A DNA stretch of 64,000 nt from JAHEJE01 sp965216335 (GTDB taxonomy: Bacteria; Pseudomonadota; Alphaproteobacteria; Rhizobiales; Aestuariivirgaceae), in the NCBI GenBank assembly GCA_965216335.1, contig OZ244154.1, forward strand, positions 434,001 to 498,000, written 5' to 3'. The position numbers and the translations under genes are program-made. The notes beneath the pieces are model-generated. The model saw only the letters and a program-made list of their open reading frames with translations. It was not told the origin of the DNA and ran no database searches. This document shows, one piece after another, positions 40,241 to 48,571 of the stretch. Positions within the stretch are counted from its first letter, which is position 1; each line of letters opens with the position of its first letter.

Positions 40241-40978
40241 ATGCAAAAGGCCAAATCCGGCGTTCCGGCGGACCAGGACGCCAAGTCCGGCGATCTGGTT
40301 TCGCAAGGCGACGAGATCGACAGTTTTCTGGAGCAGGTGAACGCCATGCCCCCGGCGGCACGGCCCGCCACCGGGCGTGGCCGGCTGATATTTGCCATGG
40401 ACGCCACCATGAGCCGCCAGCCGACCTGGGACCGGGCTTTGCAGATCCAATCGGAAATGTTCCTCGAAGCCGGCCGGATCAGCGGTCTTGATGTTCAGCT
40501 CGTCTATTTCCGCGGATTTCGCGAATGCCGTGCCTCCAAATGGGTGAGCGACGCCAAGGCGCTGGCCAACCTGATGACCCAGGTCGATTGCCGGGGCGGC
40601 AACACCCAGATCGGCCGGGTACTCAAGCACATCAAACGCGAAGCATCGCGATCCGACGTCAGCGCCGTTGTCTATGTCGGCGACTGCATGGAGGAAAACA
40701 TCGACCGCTTGTGCCAGACCGCCGGCGAGATTTCGCTGCTCGGCGTGCCGCTGTTTATGTTCCAGGAGGGCAGGGATGCCGCTGCCGAACAGGCCTTTCG
40801 CGAGTTGGCCCGGCTGACGCGCGGCGCCCATTGCCGGTTCGATGCCTCATCGGCGCGCCAGTTGGCCGACCTGCTCGCCGCTGTTGCCGTCTACGCCGCC
40901 GGTGGCCGCAAGGCCCTTGACGACCACGCCAGGCAGAGCAAGGCCGGCAGGTTGCTGATCGAGCAATTGGGAGGCTGA
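40241..40978 (+). CDS. VWA-like protein paired with a DnaJ-domain gene
   Basis: 245 residues, cytoplasmic by appearance. The vWA fold is suggested by RLIFAMDATMSRQPTWDRAL (MIDAS-like D-x-T-x-S), YFRGFRECRASKWVSDA and DVSAVVYVGDCMEENIDRL (later Asp). GGNTQIGRVLKH may contribute the Thr. This is a conserved but uncharacterised alphaproteobacterial protein. The DnaJ-domain gene starts 7 bases after its stop, so the two are probably one operon and may cooperate. Confidence 0.82.
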   Translation: MQKAKSGVPADQDAKSGDLVSQGDEIDSFLEQVNAMPPAARPATGRGRLIFAMDATMSRQPTWDRALQIQSEMFLEAGRISGLDVQLVYFRGFRECRASKWVSDAKALANLMTQVDCRGGNTQIGRVLKHIKREASRSDVSAVVYVGDCMEENIDRLCQTAGEISLLGVPLFMFQEGRDAAAEQAFRELARLTRGAHCRFDASSARQLADLLAAVAVYAAGGRKALDDHARQSKAGRLLIEQLGG

Positions 40979-40985
40979 CCCAATC

Positions 40986-41666
40986 ATGCCGCAACTGCTT
41001 ATACCGCTGATCCTCCTGCTGGCCGGCCTTCTGGCCTTGAACATGTTCCTGCGCGCCAACCCGGGAACTCTGGCGACAAGCGTGCGCAAGACAGCGGGCA
41101 TTGCCCTGCTCTTGCTGTCGCTGCTCCTCCTGTCGCGTGGCCTCTTGCCGCTGGCGGGGATGACCTTCCTGGCCGCGATCCTGGCCTTCGCCCTGCCGAA
41201 CATCATGGCCGGCCAACCAGGTGGTCGCTCATCGCGGGTGCGTACCTCGATCCTGTCCATGCAGCTCGACCATGAATCCGGCGATCTCGACGGGGACGTG
41301 ATTGGCGGCCAGTTCGCGGGACGAAAGTTGAGCGAGCTTGAAATCGAGCAGCTTATGCAACTGCGCGCCGAATGCCTTCTGGCCGGCGACCAGAGCGCGC
41401 GACTGCTCGATGCCTACCTTGACCGGTTGCACGCAGGTTGGCGGGAAAACTATGCTCAGGGCGATGCAGACCAGGGCGCCAGCTCAGGCGCGCTGACGGT
41501 CGAGCAGGCATATGAAATTCTCGGTCTGCAGCCCGGTGCCAGCCGCGCCCAGATCAACAAGGCGCACCGTGACTTGATGAAGAAGTTCCATCCCGATCAC
41601 GGTGGTTCCGAGTTTCTTGCCCAGCAGATCAACGAAGCCCGCGATCTGCTGCTCAGTTTGCTGTAG
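40986..41666 (+). CDS. Membrane-anchored DnaJ-domain protein
   Basis: 226 residues. Two to three membrane helices at the N-terminus (about 3-20, 37-52, 57-75), a ~90-residue linker, and a C-terminal J domain (about 170-226) with AYEILGLQPGASRAQINKAH and the catalytic HPD in KKFHPDHGGSEF. This topology, with a C-terminal J domain on a membrane anchor, resembles Tim14/DjlA-type co-chaperones that recruit DnaK to the membrane. The client is unknown. It ends 25 bases from the convergent carboxypeptidase gene. Confidence 0.9.
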   Translation: MPQLLIPLILLLAGLLALNMFLRANPGTLATSVRKTAGIALLLLSLLLLSRGLLPLAGMTFLAAILAFALPNIMAGQPGGRSSRVRTSILSMQLDHESGDLDGDVIGGQFAGRKLSELEIEQLMQLRAECLLAGDQSARLLDAYLDRLHAGWRENYAQGDADQGASSGALTVEQAYEILGLQPGASRAQINKAHRDLMKKFHPDHGGSEFLAQQINEARDLLLSLL

Positions 41667-41691
41667 GACCGTTCTCCGGGTTGCCCGAAGA

Positions 41692-43338
41692 TCAGATTTT
41701 CGGTGCCAGGGCGAAACAGCCCAGGCCCTTGCGCGACAGTGTCCGGCAGGCCTTTTTCGCTGATTTCTTGTCAAACCCCGAGATGCGGGCGCGGTAAAGC
41801 GTCTTGCCGTTCTTTTTCGTGGGCATTGTGAAGGGCGTCTTGCCGGCAACACTGCGCTTGAGAGAATGCTTGGCAATGTCGAGCCTGGAGACGGCTCCCT
41901 CTTTTGTCGGGAATGCACCGATCTGGATGTTCCAGCTGCGCAGGTGTGCCTTCAGGTCTTGTTCCTCATTGTCTTCTTGGGCTGCGTCCTCGGCCTTCCG
42001 GTCGCTTGCCTGATCTGGTTCGGCAGGAACGTTCTGCGCGATCTCTGCTTCAGGCAGCGCCAGTTCGGTTATCGTCGTCTTGGCGCCAACCGGGGTCGGC
42101 GTCTTGCCCGGTGCGAGCGAGGCGGTCGCCAGGCTCTCGGCTTCAGCCGGTTCGCGGTCTGCCTTGGCGGACTTGTTGCTGTTGTCGGCTTCGGTTTTGG
42201 CAACTTCGGAGTGCTTCGGCGGAACAGTGACCGAAACGAAGGTCTTGGACTGGCCGATGCGCGCCTGATCCTTGCTTGCGATCTTCCTGCCAGGTGCGTC
42301 TGCCAGCGAATCGATTGCAGCACTTTGAGCCAGTCCGGCCAGCTTGACGGTTTCGCTCTGTGGCTTTGCGCGTGGCTTTGGTGGCTTCTGCGACCGGTTT
42401 GAGGCCTGCACGACGGCCAGTTTTCTGCCTGGCTTGGGACGGGTGTATCCCGGAGGTGAGCCGGCCACCAGCGCCAGGTGCTTGCCACGGGTCAACCGCT
42501 TGGTGCGGAACATCCGGTTCAGCAGGTTGGTCATGTAGGCATTGCGGCTGCGGCCGGTCTTGCCGCCCATGACCACGGCCACGACGCGCTTTCCGTTGCG
42601 GCGCGCTGAACTGGTCAGGTTGAAACCCGATGCCCGGGTGTAGCCAGTCTTGATGCCGTCGACGCCGGACACACGGCCCAGCAGCCGGTTGTGGTTGCGG
42701 TACCTGCGCTTGCCGTACTTGTACGAACGCATGTTGAAATACTTGTAGGACTCCGGAAAATCCCGGTGAATGCGCAGCGCAAGGGTTGCCATATCGCGGG
42801 CTGTGGTCCTTTGACGTGCATTCGGAAGCCCGGACGGGTTGCGGAATGTCGTTCGCGTCATGCCCAGTTCACGCGCCTTTAGCGTCATCCGCGAGGCAAA
42901 GGCCTCCACGCTGCCGGACAGGTTTTCCGCCACCACAACAGCCACGTCGTTGGCCGACTTGGTCACCAGGGCGCCGATGGCATCACGCACCCTGATGGTC
43001 CGTCCGGCCCTGAGGCCAAGTTTGGACGGCGCTTGTTTCGAGGCCCGCTTAGAAACCTTGAACTTTGTGGAAAGCTTCACCTTGCCGGCACTCAGATCCT
43101 CAAACAACAGGTAGAGGGTCATGATTTTTGTCAGCGACGCCGGATAGCGGTGGGCGTCGGCGTTGCGTGAATACAGTATCTTGCCGGAACGCGCATCGAT
43201 GGCAATGGCGGCGAACTTCGACTTGGCAGCGGCAGGCGACAACATTGCCGGCTGGCACAAGGCCGCCAGGATGCACAAACCGAGCACTGCCTGGGTGAGG
43301 AGGGCGCGCTGTAACGCAAGCGCAGAAAACTTCAACAT
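41692..43338 (-). CDS. D-alanyl-D-alanine carboxypeptidase with SPOR domain
   Basis: 548 residues. Penicillin-binding protein of the S11 family that trims peptidoglycan pentapeptides. Signal peptide about 1-38 (ending SPAAA), catalytic domain about 40-280 with SLTKIM (SxxK), KSANDVAV (SxN) and GIKTGYTRAS (KTG). A long linker (about 300-465), rich in Lys, Pro, Ala and Glu, leads to a C-terminal SPOR domain (about 470-545) with WNIQIGAFPTKEGAVSRL. The SPOR domain should target it to septal denuded glycans. It lies divergent from the phasin gene with a long intergenic region. Confidence 0.94.
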   Translation of the reverse strand: MLKFSALALQRALLTQAVLGLCILAALCQPAMLSPAAAKSKFAAIAIDARSGKILYSRNADAHRYPASLTKIMTLYLLFEDLSAGKVKLSTKFKVSKRASKQAPSKLGLRAGRTIRVRDAIGALVTKSANDVAVVVAENLSGSVEAFASRMTLKARELGMTRTTFRNPSGLPNARQRTTARDMATLALRIHRDFPESYKYFNMRSYKYGKRRYRNHNRLLGRVSGVDGIKTGYTRASGFNLTSSARRNGKRVVAVVMGGKTGRSRNAYMTNLLNRMFRTKRLTRGKHLALVAGSPPGYTRPKPGRKLAVVQASNRSQKPPKPRAKPQSETVKLAGLAQSAAIDSLADAPGRKIASKDQARIGQSKTFVSVTVPPKHSEVAKTEADNSNKSAKADREPAEAESLATASLAPGKTPTPVGAKTTITELALPEAEIAQNVPAEPDQASDRKAEDAAQEDNEEQDLKAHLRSWNIQIGAFPTKEGAVSRLDIAKHSLKRSVAGKTPFTMPTKKNGKTLYRARISGFDKKSAKKACRTLSRKGLGCFALAPKI

Positions 43339-43598
43339 ACTGACTGACCGGCCGCTGTAGACGTTGTCACAAATTCGCGTGACGTCATGTTCCCACCTGC
43401 AATGGTCTGCTGTTGCCAGCTTGGACCATCGCTTCGAATTTCCGCCCCGAGCCTGCAGGCAGTTCCAGGACTCCGACTATGAAAGGCTCTGTTTGAGCGG
43501 TCATGAATGCCGACATCCGCGCACCTGCTTGATCCAACTGCACTGTGCGGCAGCTTGCTTACCAAGTGGTAAAGAACGCCGGGAAAACCAAAGTTATG
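43339..43598. other. Intergenic region between carboxypeptidase and phasin
   Basis: 260 bases before the phasin promoter elements. It contains TTACCA-AG-TGGTAA (43559-43572), a 6-bp inverted repeat of unknown meaning, and several TGC/GCA-rich stretches. No gene or RNA structure is apparent. It must also carry the carboxypeptidase promoter. Confidence 0.4.
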
Positions 43599-43609
43599 TT
43601 GCAGTGCAA
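43599..43609. promoter_or_regulatory. PhaR-like operator upstream of phasin
   Basis: TTGCAGTGCAA is a near-perfect palindrome ending 8 bases before the -35 element. PhaR repressors of alphaproteobacterial PHA genes bind TGC-rich palindromes of the form TGCA-N-TGCA. Repression of the phasin by PhaR until PHA granules form is the expected scheme. No phaR is in the window. Confidence 0.6.
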
Positions 43610-43617
43610 AAAAATTC

Positions 43618-43646
43618 TTGACGAATTATGCTGCGGCGCATATATA
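43618..43646 (+). promoter_or_regulatory. Strong sigma-70 promoter of the phasin gene
   Basis: TTGACG (43618-43623), exactly 17 bases, then TATATA (43641-43646). Near-consensus and well placed, giving a leader of about 50 bases before the ATG at 43706. It suits an abundant granule protein. Confidence 0.8.
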
Positions 43647-43705
43647 TGATGTCAACAGCGGCCCCGATGGCCAATGTGGACAAACGATCACTGATGGAGA
43701 TGAAC

Positions 43706-44056
43706 ATGATCAAGTCGTTCGAAGATTTCCAGGCCATGGGCAAAGAGAATGTCGAGGCCTACATCGCAAGCGCCAACGCCTTCACGAAAGGCATCCAGAC
43801 GATTGCAACCGAAGCTGCCGAATATTCGCGCAAGTCGTTCGAAAAGGGTTCGGAAGTTACCGAGCAGGTAATGGCCGCCAAGTCCTTCGACAAAGCCCTC
43901 GAAGTACAGCAGGGTTTTGCCAAGGAAGCTTTTGAGGGCTATGTCGCCCAGCTGAACAAGATGGGTGAGCTGTATGCCGCCGCTGCCAAGGACGCCTACA
44001 AGCCGTTCGAAGGCCAGATGAGCAAGCTCGGCATCAAGACCCCGGCTGCCAAGTAA
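43706..44056 (+). CDS. Phasin (PHA granule-associated protein)
   Basis: 116 residues from the ATG at 43706, preceded by TGGAG at 6-base spacing (in-frame ATGs at 43694 and 43700 are less well placed). Amphipathic, helix-rich and almost free of cysteine: [40 protein letters not shown] and [20 protein letters not shown] match the phasin_2 family. Phasins coat polyhydroxyalkanoate granules; some related proteins bind other surfaces. A strong promoter and a PhaR-like site precede it, and a strong terminator follows. Confidence 0.9.
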   Translation: MIKSFEDFQAMGKENVEAYIASANAFTKGIQTIATEAAEYSRKSFEKGSEVTEQVMAAKSFDKALEVQQGFAKEAFEGYVAQLNKMGELYAAAAKDAYKPFEGQMSKLGIKTPAAK

Positions 44057-44105
44057 CCGGAGTACCCGCCAAACGCACCGGTTTTCGCCGGTCGCGGAGG
44101 ACAAG

Positions 44106-44136
44106 AACGCCAGGCAGATTTCTGCCTGGCGTTTTT
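44106..44136 (+). terminator. Rho-independent terminator after phasin
   Basis: CGCCAGGCA (44108-44116), a 6-base loop, TGCCTGGCG (44123-44131) and TTTTT (44132-44136). A textbook intrinsic terminator 50 bases after the phasin stop, separating it from clpS. Confidence 0.92.
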
Positions 44137-44274
44137 GTGTCTGGGCAGGTGATTTTGATTTACCCTCCAAAAGCCTTTTTCAGGTACTATATTAGTCATG
44201 CTGCTTCGCCCGGCATTTGGTGGCCTGAATGCCGGACAAGTACGCACGGACTGAAAAGATTTGGTTGTTTTGAC

Positions 44275-44598
44275 ATGTCAGACAGGTCGAATGACAAGAA
44301 CGATGGGCAATCCGGCACGCTTACCCGCACCAAGCCGAGAACGAAAAAGCCCAGTTTGTACAAGGTTTTGCTGTTGAATGACGACTATACGCCAATGGAG
44401 TTCGTTATCTTCGTATTGGAAAAGTTTTTCCAGAAAGGGCGCGAAGAAGCCACAACGATCATGCTTCATGTGCACCAGAAGGGCGTCGGCATTTGCGGCG
44501 TCTACAGTTACGAGATCGCCGAGACAAAGGTGATGCAGGTGATGGACCTAGCGCGTGAAAACGCCCATCCGCTGCAATGCATCATGGAAAAGGAGTAA
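44275..44598 (+). CDS. clpS: ATP-dependent Clp protease adaptor ClpS
   Basis: Delivers N-degron substrates to ClpAP. 107 residues: a ~30-residue flexible N-terminus, then the conserved core [19 protein letters not shown] (with the N-end-binding Asn-Asp-Asp), [20 protein letters not shown] (with the substrate-contact Met and His) and [14 protein letters not shown]. The start is the ATG at 44275. clpA follows 9 bases after the stop, the normal pairing. Some alphaproteobacteria have a second ClpS; none is in this window. Confidence 0.96.
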   Translation: MSDRSNDKNDGQSGTLTRTKPRTKKPSLYKVLLLNDDYTPMEFVIFVLEKFFQKGREEATTIMLHVHQKGVGICGVYSYEIAETKVMQVMDLARENAHPLQCIMEKE

Positions 44599-44607
44599 TT
44601 CACCCCC

Positions 44608-46995
44608 GTGCCCACATTCTCAAGAAGTCTCGAACAGGCCCTACACCGTGCGCTGTCGACGGCAAACGATCATGGCCACGAATACGCAACGCTGGAGCAC
44701 CTGCTGCTGGCGCTCTTGGAAGACGTCGATGCGGCCGGGGTGCTGAGAGCTTGCAATGTCGACATCGATGCGTTGCGCAAGAAACTTGAGGATTTCGTCG
44801 ACACCGAGCTTTCGACCCTGGTTCTGGATGCGGATGAAGATTCAAAGCCAACAGCTGGTTTTCAAAGGGTTATTCAACGTGCAGTAATCCATGTCCAGTC
44901 GTCCGGGCGCGAGGAGGTGACCGGGGCCAACGTGCTTGTCGCAATCTTTGCCGAGCGCGAGAGCCATGCCGCATATTTTCTGCAGGAACAGGACATGACC
45001 CGTTACGACGCGGTCAACTACATTTCCCACGGCATTGCTAAACGCCCGGGCGAATCCGAGGCCCGCACCGTGCGTGGTGTCGAAGAGGATGGAGAGGCCG
45101 GCGAAGGCGGCGCGGACGGCAGGTCCGACGGAGACGCGCTGGAGGCCTACTGCATCAACCTCAACACTAAGGCGACCGATGGCAACATCGATCCGCTGAT
45201 CGGCCGTCAATCGGAAATCAGCCGGATGATCCAGATATTGTGCCGCAGGCGCAAGAACAATCCTTTGATGGTTGGTGATCCCGGTGTCGGCAAGACGGCG
45301 ATTGCCGAGGGCCTGGCCCTCAAGATCGTCACCGGAGATGTGCCCGAGGTGCTGGAGCAATGTACGATTTTCCAGCTCGACATGGGTTCATTGCTGGCCG
45401 GAACGCGCTACCGCGGCGATTTCGAGGAACGCATCAAGGCGGTTATCCACGATATCGAGAGTTTTCCCGGCGCGATCATGTTCATCGATGAAATTCATAC
45501 AGTGATCGGTGCCGGCGCGACGTCAGGCGGGGCAATGGACGCCTCGAACCTGCTGAAGCCGGCACTGGCCAGCGGTACGCTGCGCTGTATCGGGTCAACC
45601 ACCTACAAGGAGTACCGCCAGCATTTCGAGAAGGACCGCGCCCTGGTGCGGCGGTTCCAGAAGATTGACATCAACGAGCCGAACGTTGCCGATGCGATCA
45701 AGATCCTCAAGGGACTGAAACCTTACTTTGAGGAATTCCACAACGTCCGCTATACCCAGGACGCGATCAAGTCGGCGGTGGAACTGTCGGCGCGATACAT
45801 GAGCGACCGCAAGTTGCCTGACAAGGCGATCGACGTGATCGATGAGAGCGGCGCATCGCAGATGCTGGTATCGGCCTCCAGGCGCAAGAGCGTGATCGGC
45901 GTCAAGGATATCGAGAACACCATCGCGACGATGGCCCGTATCCCGCCGAAATCCGTCTCAAAGAGCGACGCGGAGGTGCTTCGCGACCTGTCCACGGAAC
46001 TCAAGCGCGTCGTGTTCGGCCAGGACAAGGCCATTTCCGCCCTGTCCTCGGCCATCAAACTGTCGCGGGCCGGTCTTCGTGAACCGGAAAAGCCGATTGG
46101 CTGCTACCTGTTCTCCGGCCCCACCGGTGTCGGCAAGACCGAGGTGGCCCGGCAACTGTCCGAGATCCTCGGCGTCAACCTGCTGCGCTTCGACATGTCG
46201 GAGTACATGGAACGCCATTCGGTATCGCGCCTGATCGGCGCGCCTCCGGGCTATGTCGGTTTCGACCAGGGTGGCCTGATGACCGATGGCATCGACCAGC
46301 ATCCGCACACCGTTTTGCTGCTCGATGAAATCGAAAAGGCCCATCCAGACCTGTTCAACATCCTGCTTCAGGTCATGGACCACGGCAAGCTGACCGACAA
46401 CAACGGCAAGACTGTCGATTTCCGCAATGTCATCCTCATCATGACGACCAATGCCGGCGCCGCCGATCTGGCGAAGTCGGCCTACGGTTTCACGCGGACC
46501 AAGCGCGAGGGCGACGACGCCGAGGCGATCAACCGGATGTTCACGCCGGAGTTCCGCAATCGGCTCGACGCCATTGTGGCCTTCGACCATCTGCCCCCCG
46601 AAGTCGTGCGGCAAATCGTGCAGAAGTTCGTTCTGCAGCTCGAGGCACAGCTTGGCGAGCGCCAGGTCAACATCGAGCTGTCGGAACAGGCCGCCGACTG
46701 GCTGGCGCGCGAAGGTTACGATGAGCAAATGGGTGCGCGGCCGCTGGCACGAGTCATACAGGAGCACATCAAGAAACCGCTGGCTGACGAGTTGCTGTTC
46801 GGCGAACTGGCATCCGGCGGCACCGTGCGCGTATTGCTCGACACGCCTGAAGGCGGCAGGGAAAAGCTGGTGTTCAAGTACCTGTCGCGTGATCAGGAAA
46901 AGGCCTTGCCGAAGCCGGTCGAGCGCAAGGCCCTGACCAACCGCAAGTCTCCACCCAAGAAAAAGCGCCCGCGCAAGAAAACTGAACCCGCCTGA
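44608..46995 (+). CDS. clpA: ATP-dependent Clp protease ATP-binding subunit ClpA
   Basis: Hexameric unfoldase of ClpAP. 795 residues from a GTG at 44608. N-domain (about 1-145), two AAA+ modules: Walker A GDPGVGKTAIAEGLA and SGPTGVGKTEVARQLS, Walker B IMFIDEIHTVIGAG and VLLLDEIEKAHPD, arginine-finger and sensor regions intact. The ClpP-binding IGL-type loop is expected around residues 600-620, where the sequence reads YGFTRTKREGDD; I cannot point to a clear IGL/F tripeptide. The C-terminus is a Lys/Arg/Pro-rich tail of ~25 residues. The stop TGA overlaps the azlC start. Confidence 0.96.
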   Translation: MPTFSRSLEQALHRALSTANDHGHEYATLEHLLLALLEDVDAAGVLRACNVDIDALRKKLEDFVDTELSTLVLDADEDSKPTAGFQRVIQRAVIHVQSSGREEVTGANVLVAIFAERESHAAYFLQEQDMTRYDAVNYISHGIAKRPGESEARTVRGVEEDGEAGEGGADGRSDGDALEAYCINLNTKATDGNIDPLIGRQSEISRMIQILCRRRKNNPLMVGDPGVGKTAIAEGLALKIVTGDVPEVLEQCTIFQLDMGSLLAGTRYRGDFEERIKAVIHDIESFPGAIMFIDEIHTVIGAGATSGGAMDASNLLKPALASGTLRCIGSTTYKEYRQHFEKDRALVRRFQKIDINEPNVADAIKILKGLKPYFEEFHNVRYTQDAIKSAVELSARYMSDRKLPDKAIDVIDESGASQMLVSASRRKSVIGVKDIENTIATMARIPPKSVSKSDAEVLRDLSTELKRVVFGQDKAISALSSAIKLSRAGLREPEKPIGCYLFSGPTGVGKTEVARQLSEILGVNLLRFDMSEYMERHSVSRLIGAPPGYVGFDQGGLMTDGIDQHPHTVLLLDEIEKAHPDLFNILLQVMDHGKLTDNNGKTVDFRNVILIMTTNAGAADLAKSAYGFTRTKREGDDAEAINRMFTPEFRNRLDAIVAFDHLPPEVVRQIVQKFVLQLEAQLGERQVNIELSEQAADWLAREGYDEQMGARPLARVIQEHIKKPLADELLFGELASGGTVRVLLDTPEGGREKLVFKYLSRDQEKALPKPVERKALTNRKSPPKKKRPRKKTEPA

Positions 46996-47747
46996 TGCCA
47001 TCCGGCAGGCGCGACACGCCTTCGCCGCAGGCCGGCTATGACTGGTCGGTCTTCGGCGCCGGCATGCGCGCGCTATGGTGCCTGGCCGGTCTGGTTATGT
47101 TCAGTTCGTTCACCGGCTTCGGTGCACTGCTGCAGAGCCTCGATCTCACGCTGCTGCATGGCCTGGCGACCAACGTGCTGATCTTTGCATTGCCGGGGCA
47201 GGTGGTGTTCGTCGACATGTGGCACTATGCGGCCAACCTGTTGCTGATCGCGTTGGCGGTCACCCTGACGGCGGTGCGCTTGCTTCCCATGGTCATAGTC
47301 GTTCTGGCAAAGGCGCGCGTGCCGGGGTTGCCCGTCTGGCCGCAGATGGTGGTGGCGCAGTTTACCGCCATCACCACCTGGGTCATCGCCAACGAAAAAG
47401 TAGACAAATTGGCCGCCCGGGCGCGGCTGCCCTGGCTGCTCGGCCTGTGCCTGGCTCAGGTTTGCCTGATATGTGTGGCAACCGTCTTCGGCTTTCTGGC
47501 CGCCAAGCATCTGCGCCTGCCGCTGGCCACCGCATTGGTCTTCCTCACACCATGTTACTTTCTGATTGCCCTGTTCCAGGGCGCACGCTGGCGGTTCGAC
47601 TACCTGGCCATTGCGTTTGGTGCCGTTTTCGGCGCGCTCGGCCTGAGGTTTGCGCCTGACTTCGATCTGCTGATCGCCGGCCTCGTCGGTGGCACGCTGG
47701 CCTTCGCGCTGGCACGGCCGGGCAAGACGGACGGTGATGCGGGATGA
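46995..47747 (+). CDS. azlC: AzlC-family branched-chain amino acid exporter, large subunit
   Basis: 250 residues, about seven membrane helices. GYDWSVFGAGMRALWCLAGL, TAVRLLPMVIVVLAKARVPG and the C-terminal GALGLRFAPDFDLLIAGLVGG match AzlC. Together with AzlD it forms an inner-membrane exporter of branched-chain amino acids. The start overlaps the clpA stop (TGATG) and its stop overlaps azlD (ATGA), so clpS-clpA-azlC-azlD may be one transcript. A functional link to ClpA is not obvious. Confidence 0.9.
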   Translation: MPSGRRDTPSPQAGYDWSVFGAGMRALWCLAGLVMFSSFTGFGALLQSLDLTLLHGLATNVLIFALPGQVVFVDMWHYAANLLLIALAVTLTAVRLLPMVIVVLAKARVPGLPVWPQMVVAQFTAITTWVIANEKVDKLAARARLPWLLGLCLAQVCLICVATVFGFLAAKHLRLPLATALVFLTPCYFLIALFQGARWRFDYLAIAFGAVFGALGLRFAPDFDLLIAGLVGGTLAFALARPGKTDGDAG

Positions 47748-48079
47748 GTAACGCCGCCACATATGCCGCAATTATTCTCGCCGGCTTCTTACCGACCTAT
47801 GTCTGGCGGCTGGCGGCGGTGCTGATGGTCACCCGCATCAGGCCGGACAGCATGGTGCTGCTATGGGTGCGCGCGGTTGCAACCGCCCTGGTGTCGGCAA
47901 TTGTCGTGCGCTTGGTGCTGATGCCGCCGGGGCTGCTTGCCGAGACCAGTCTGACCGCCCGGCTGAGCGCCGTCGCATTCGCTGTGGCCTGTTTCTATGC
48001 CGTTCCAGTACAGCGCGCGGGCGTGGCGGTCCTTGCCGGCAGCGCGCTGATATTCCTTAGCCAGATTGTCGCAATGTGA
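47744..48079 (+). CDS. azlD: AzlD-family branched-chain amino acid exporter, small subunit
   Basis: 111 residues, about four membrane helices; AAIILAGFLPTYVWRLAAV with the conserved TY-x-x-R motif, and LWVRAVATALVSAIVVRLVL. Partner of AzlC. It starts 4 bases before the azlC stop. The convergent HIT gene ends 3 bases after its stop. Confidence 0.9.
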   Translation: MSNAATYAAIILAGFLPTYVWRLAAVLMVTRIRPDSMVLLWVRAVATALVSAIVVRLVLMPPGLLAETSLTARLSAVAFAVACFYAVPVQRAGVAVLAGSALIFLSQIVAM

Positions 48080-48082
48080 GGA

Positions 48083-48514
48083 TTACTCAAGCTCCGCCAG
48101 GGCGGCGATCATCTTTTCAGCATGTTCGGCCAGCACATCCTGTTCCGCCATCTCGCCGGTATGCTTGCGCAGCTTCACCCCTTCCTGACGCGGCAGGATA
48201 TGAACATGGGTGTGATAGATCACCTGTCCGCCGGCACCCTCGTTGAACTGCTGCACGGTGATGCCGTCGGCATTGAAGGCCTTCATCTGCGCCCGGGCGA
48301 TCATTTGCACCGTTGCCATCACGTTGCACAGGTCTTCAGCCGGAATGTCGAGGATGTTTCGCGATGGCGCCTTGGGAACCACCAGTGCATGGCCATCGCA
48401 GCGCGGCATGATGTCCATGAAGGCCAGCGTCGTGTCGTCTTCATAGATCTTGTGGCACGGCAATTCGCCCCGCAGAACTTTTGCGAACACATTCTCGTTG
48501 TCGTACTCGGCCAT
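48083..48514 (-). CDS. HIT-family nucleotide hydrolase
   Basis: 143 residues. Histidine-triad hydrolase, HinT-like, acting on nucleoside phosphoramidates or dinucleotides. The triad is YHTHVHILPRQEG (HxHxH), with FMDIMPRCDGHALVVPKA and NEGAGGQVIYH. GGACAGAATC precedes the ATG. It is the last of a same-strand run (RidA, GDPD, FemAB-like, HIT), with a 57-base gap to the FemAB-like gene. No C-terminal extension. Confidence 0.94.
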   Translation of the reverse strand: MAEYDNENVFAKVLRGELPCHKIYEDDTTLAFMDIMPRCDGHALVVPKAPSRNILDIPAEDLCNVMATVQMIARAQMKAFNADGITVQQFNEGAGGQVIYHTHVHILPRQEGVKLRKHTGEMAEQDVLAEHAEKMIAALAELE

Positions 48515-48571
48515 GATTCTGTCCTTGATCTCCCGTAACCCGCGTTCACTACCCCGCCACGTTGGGGCCTG

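Noticed and set aside
45958..47001. Long minus-strand frame opposite clpA
   Set aside because: Antisense shadow; clpA on the plus strand has all AAA+ motifs.
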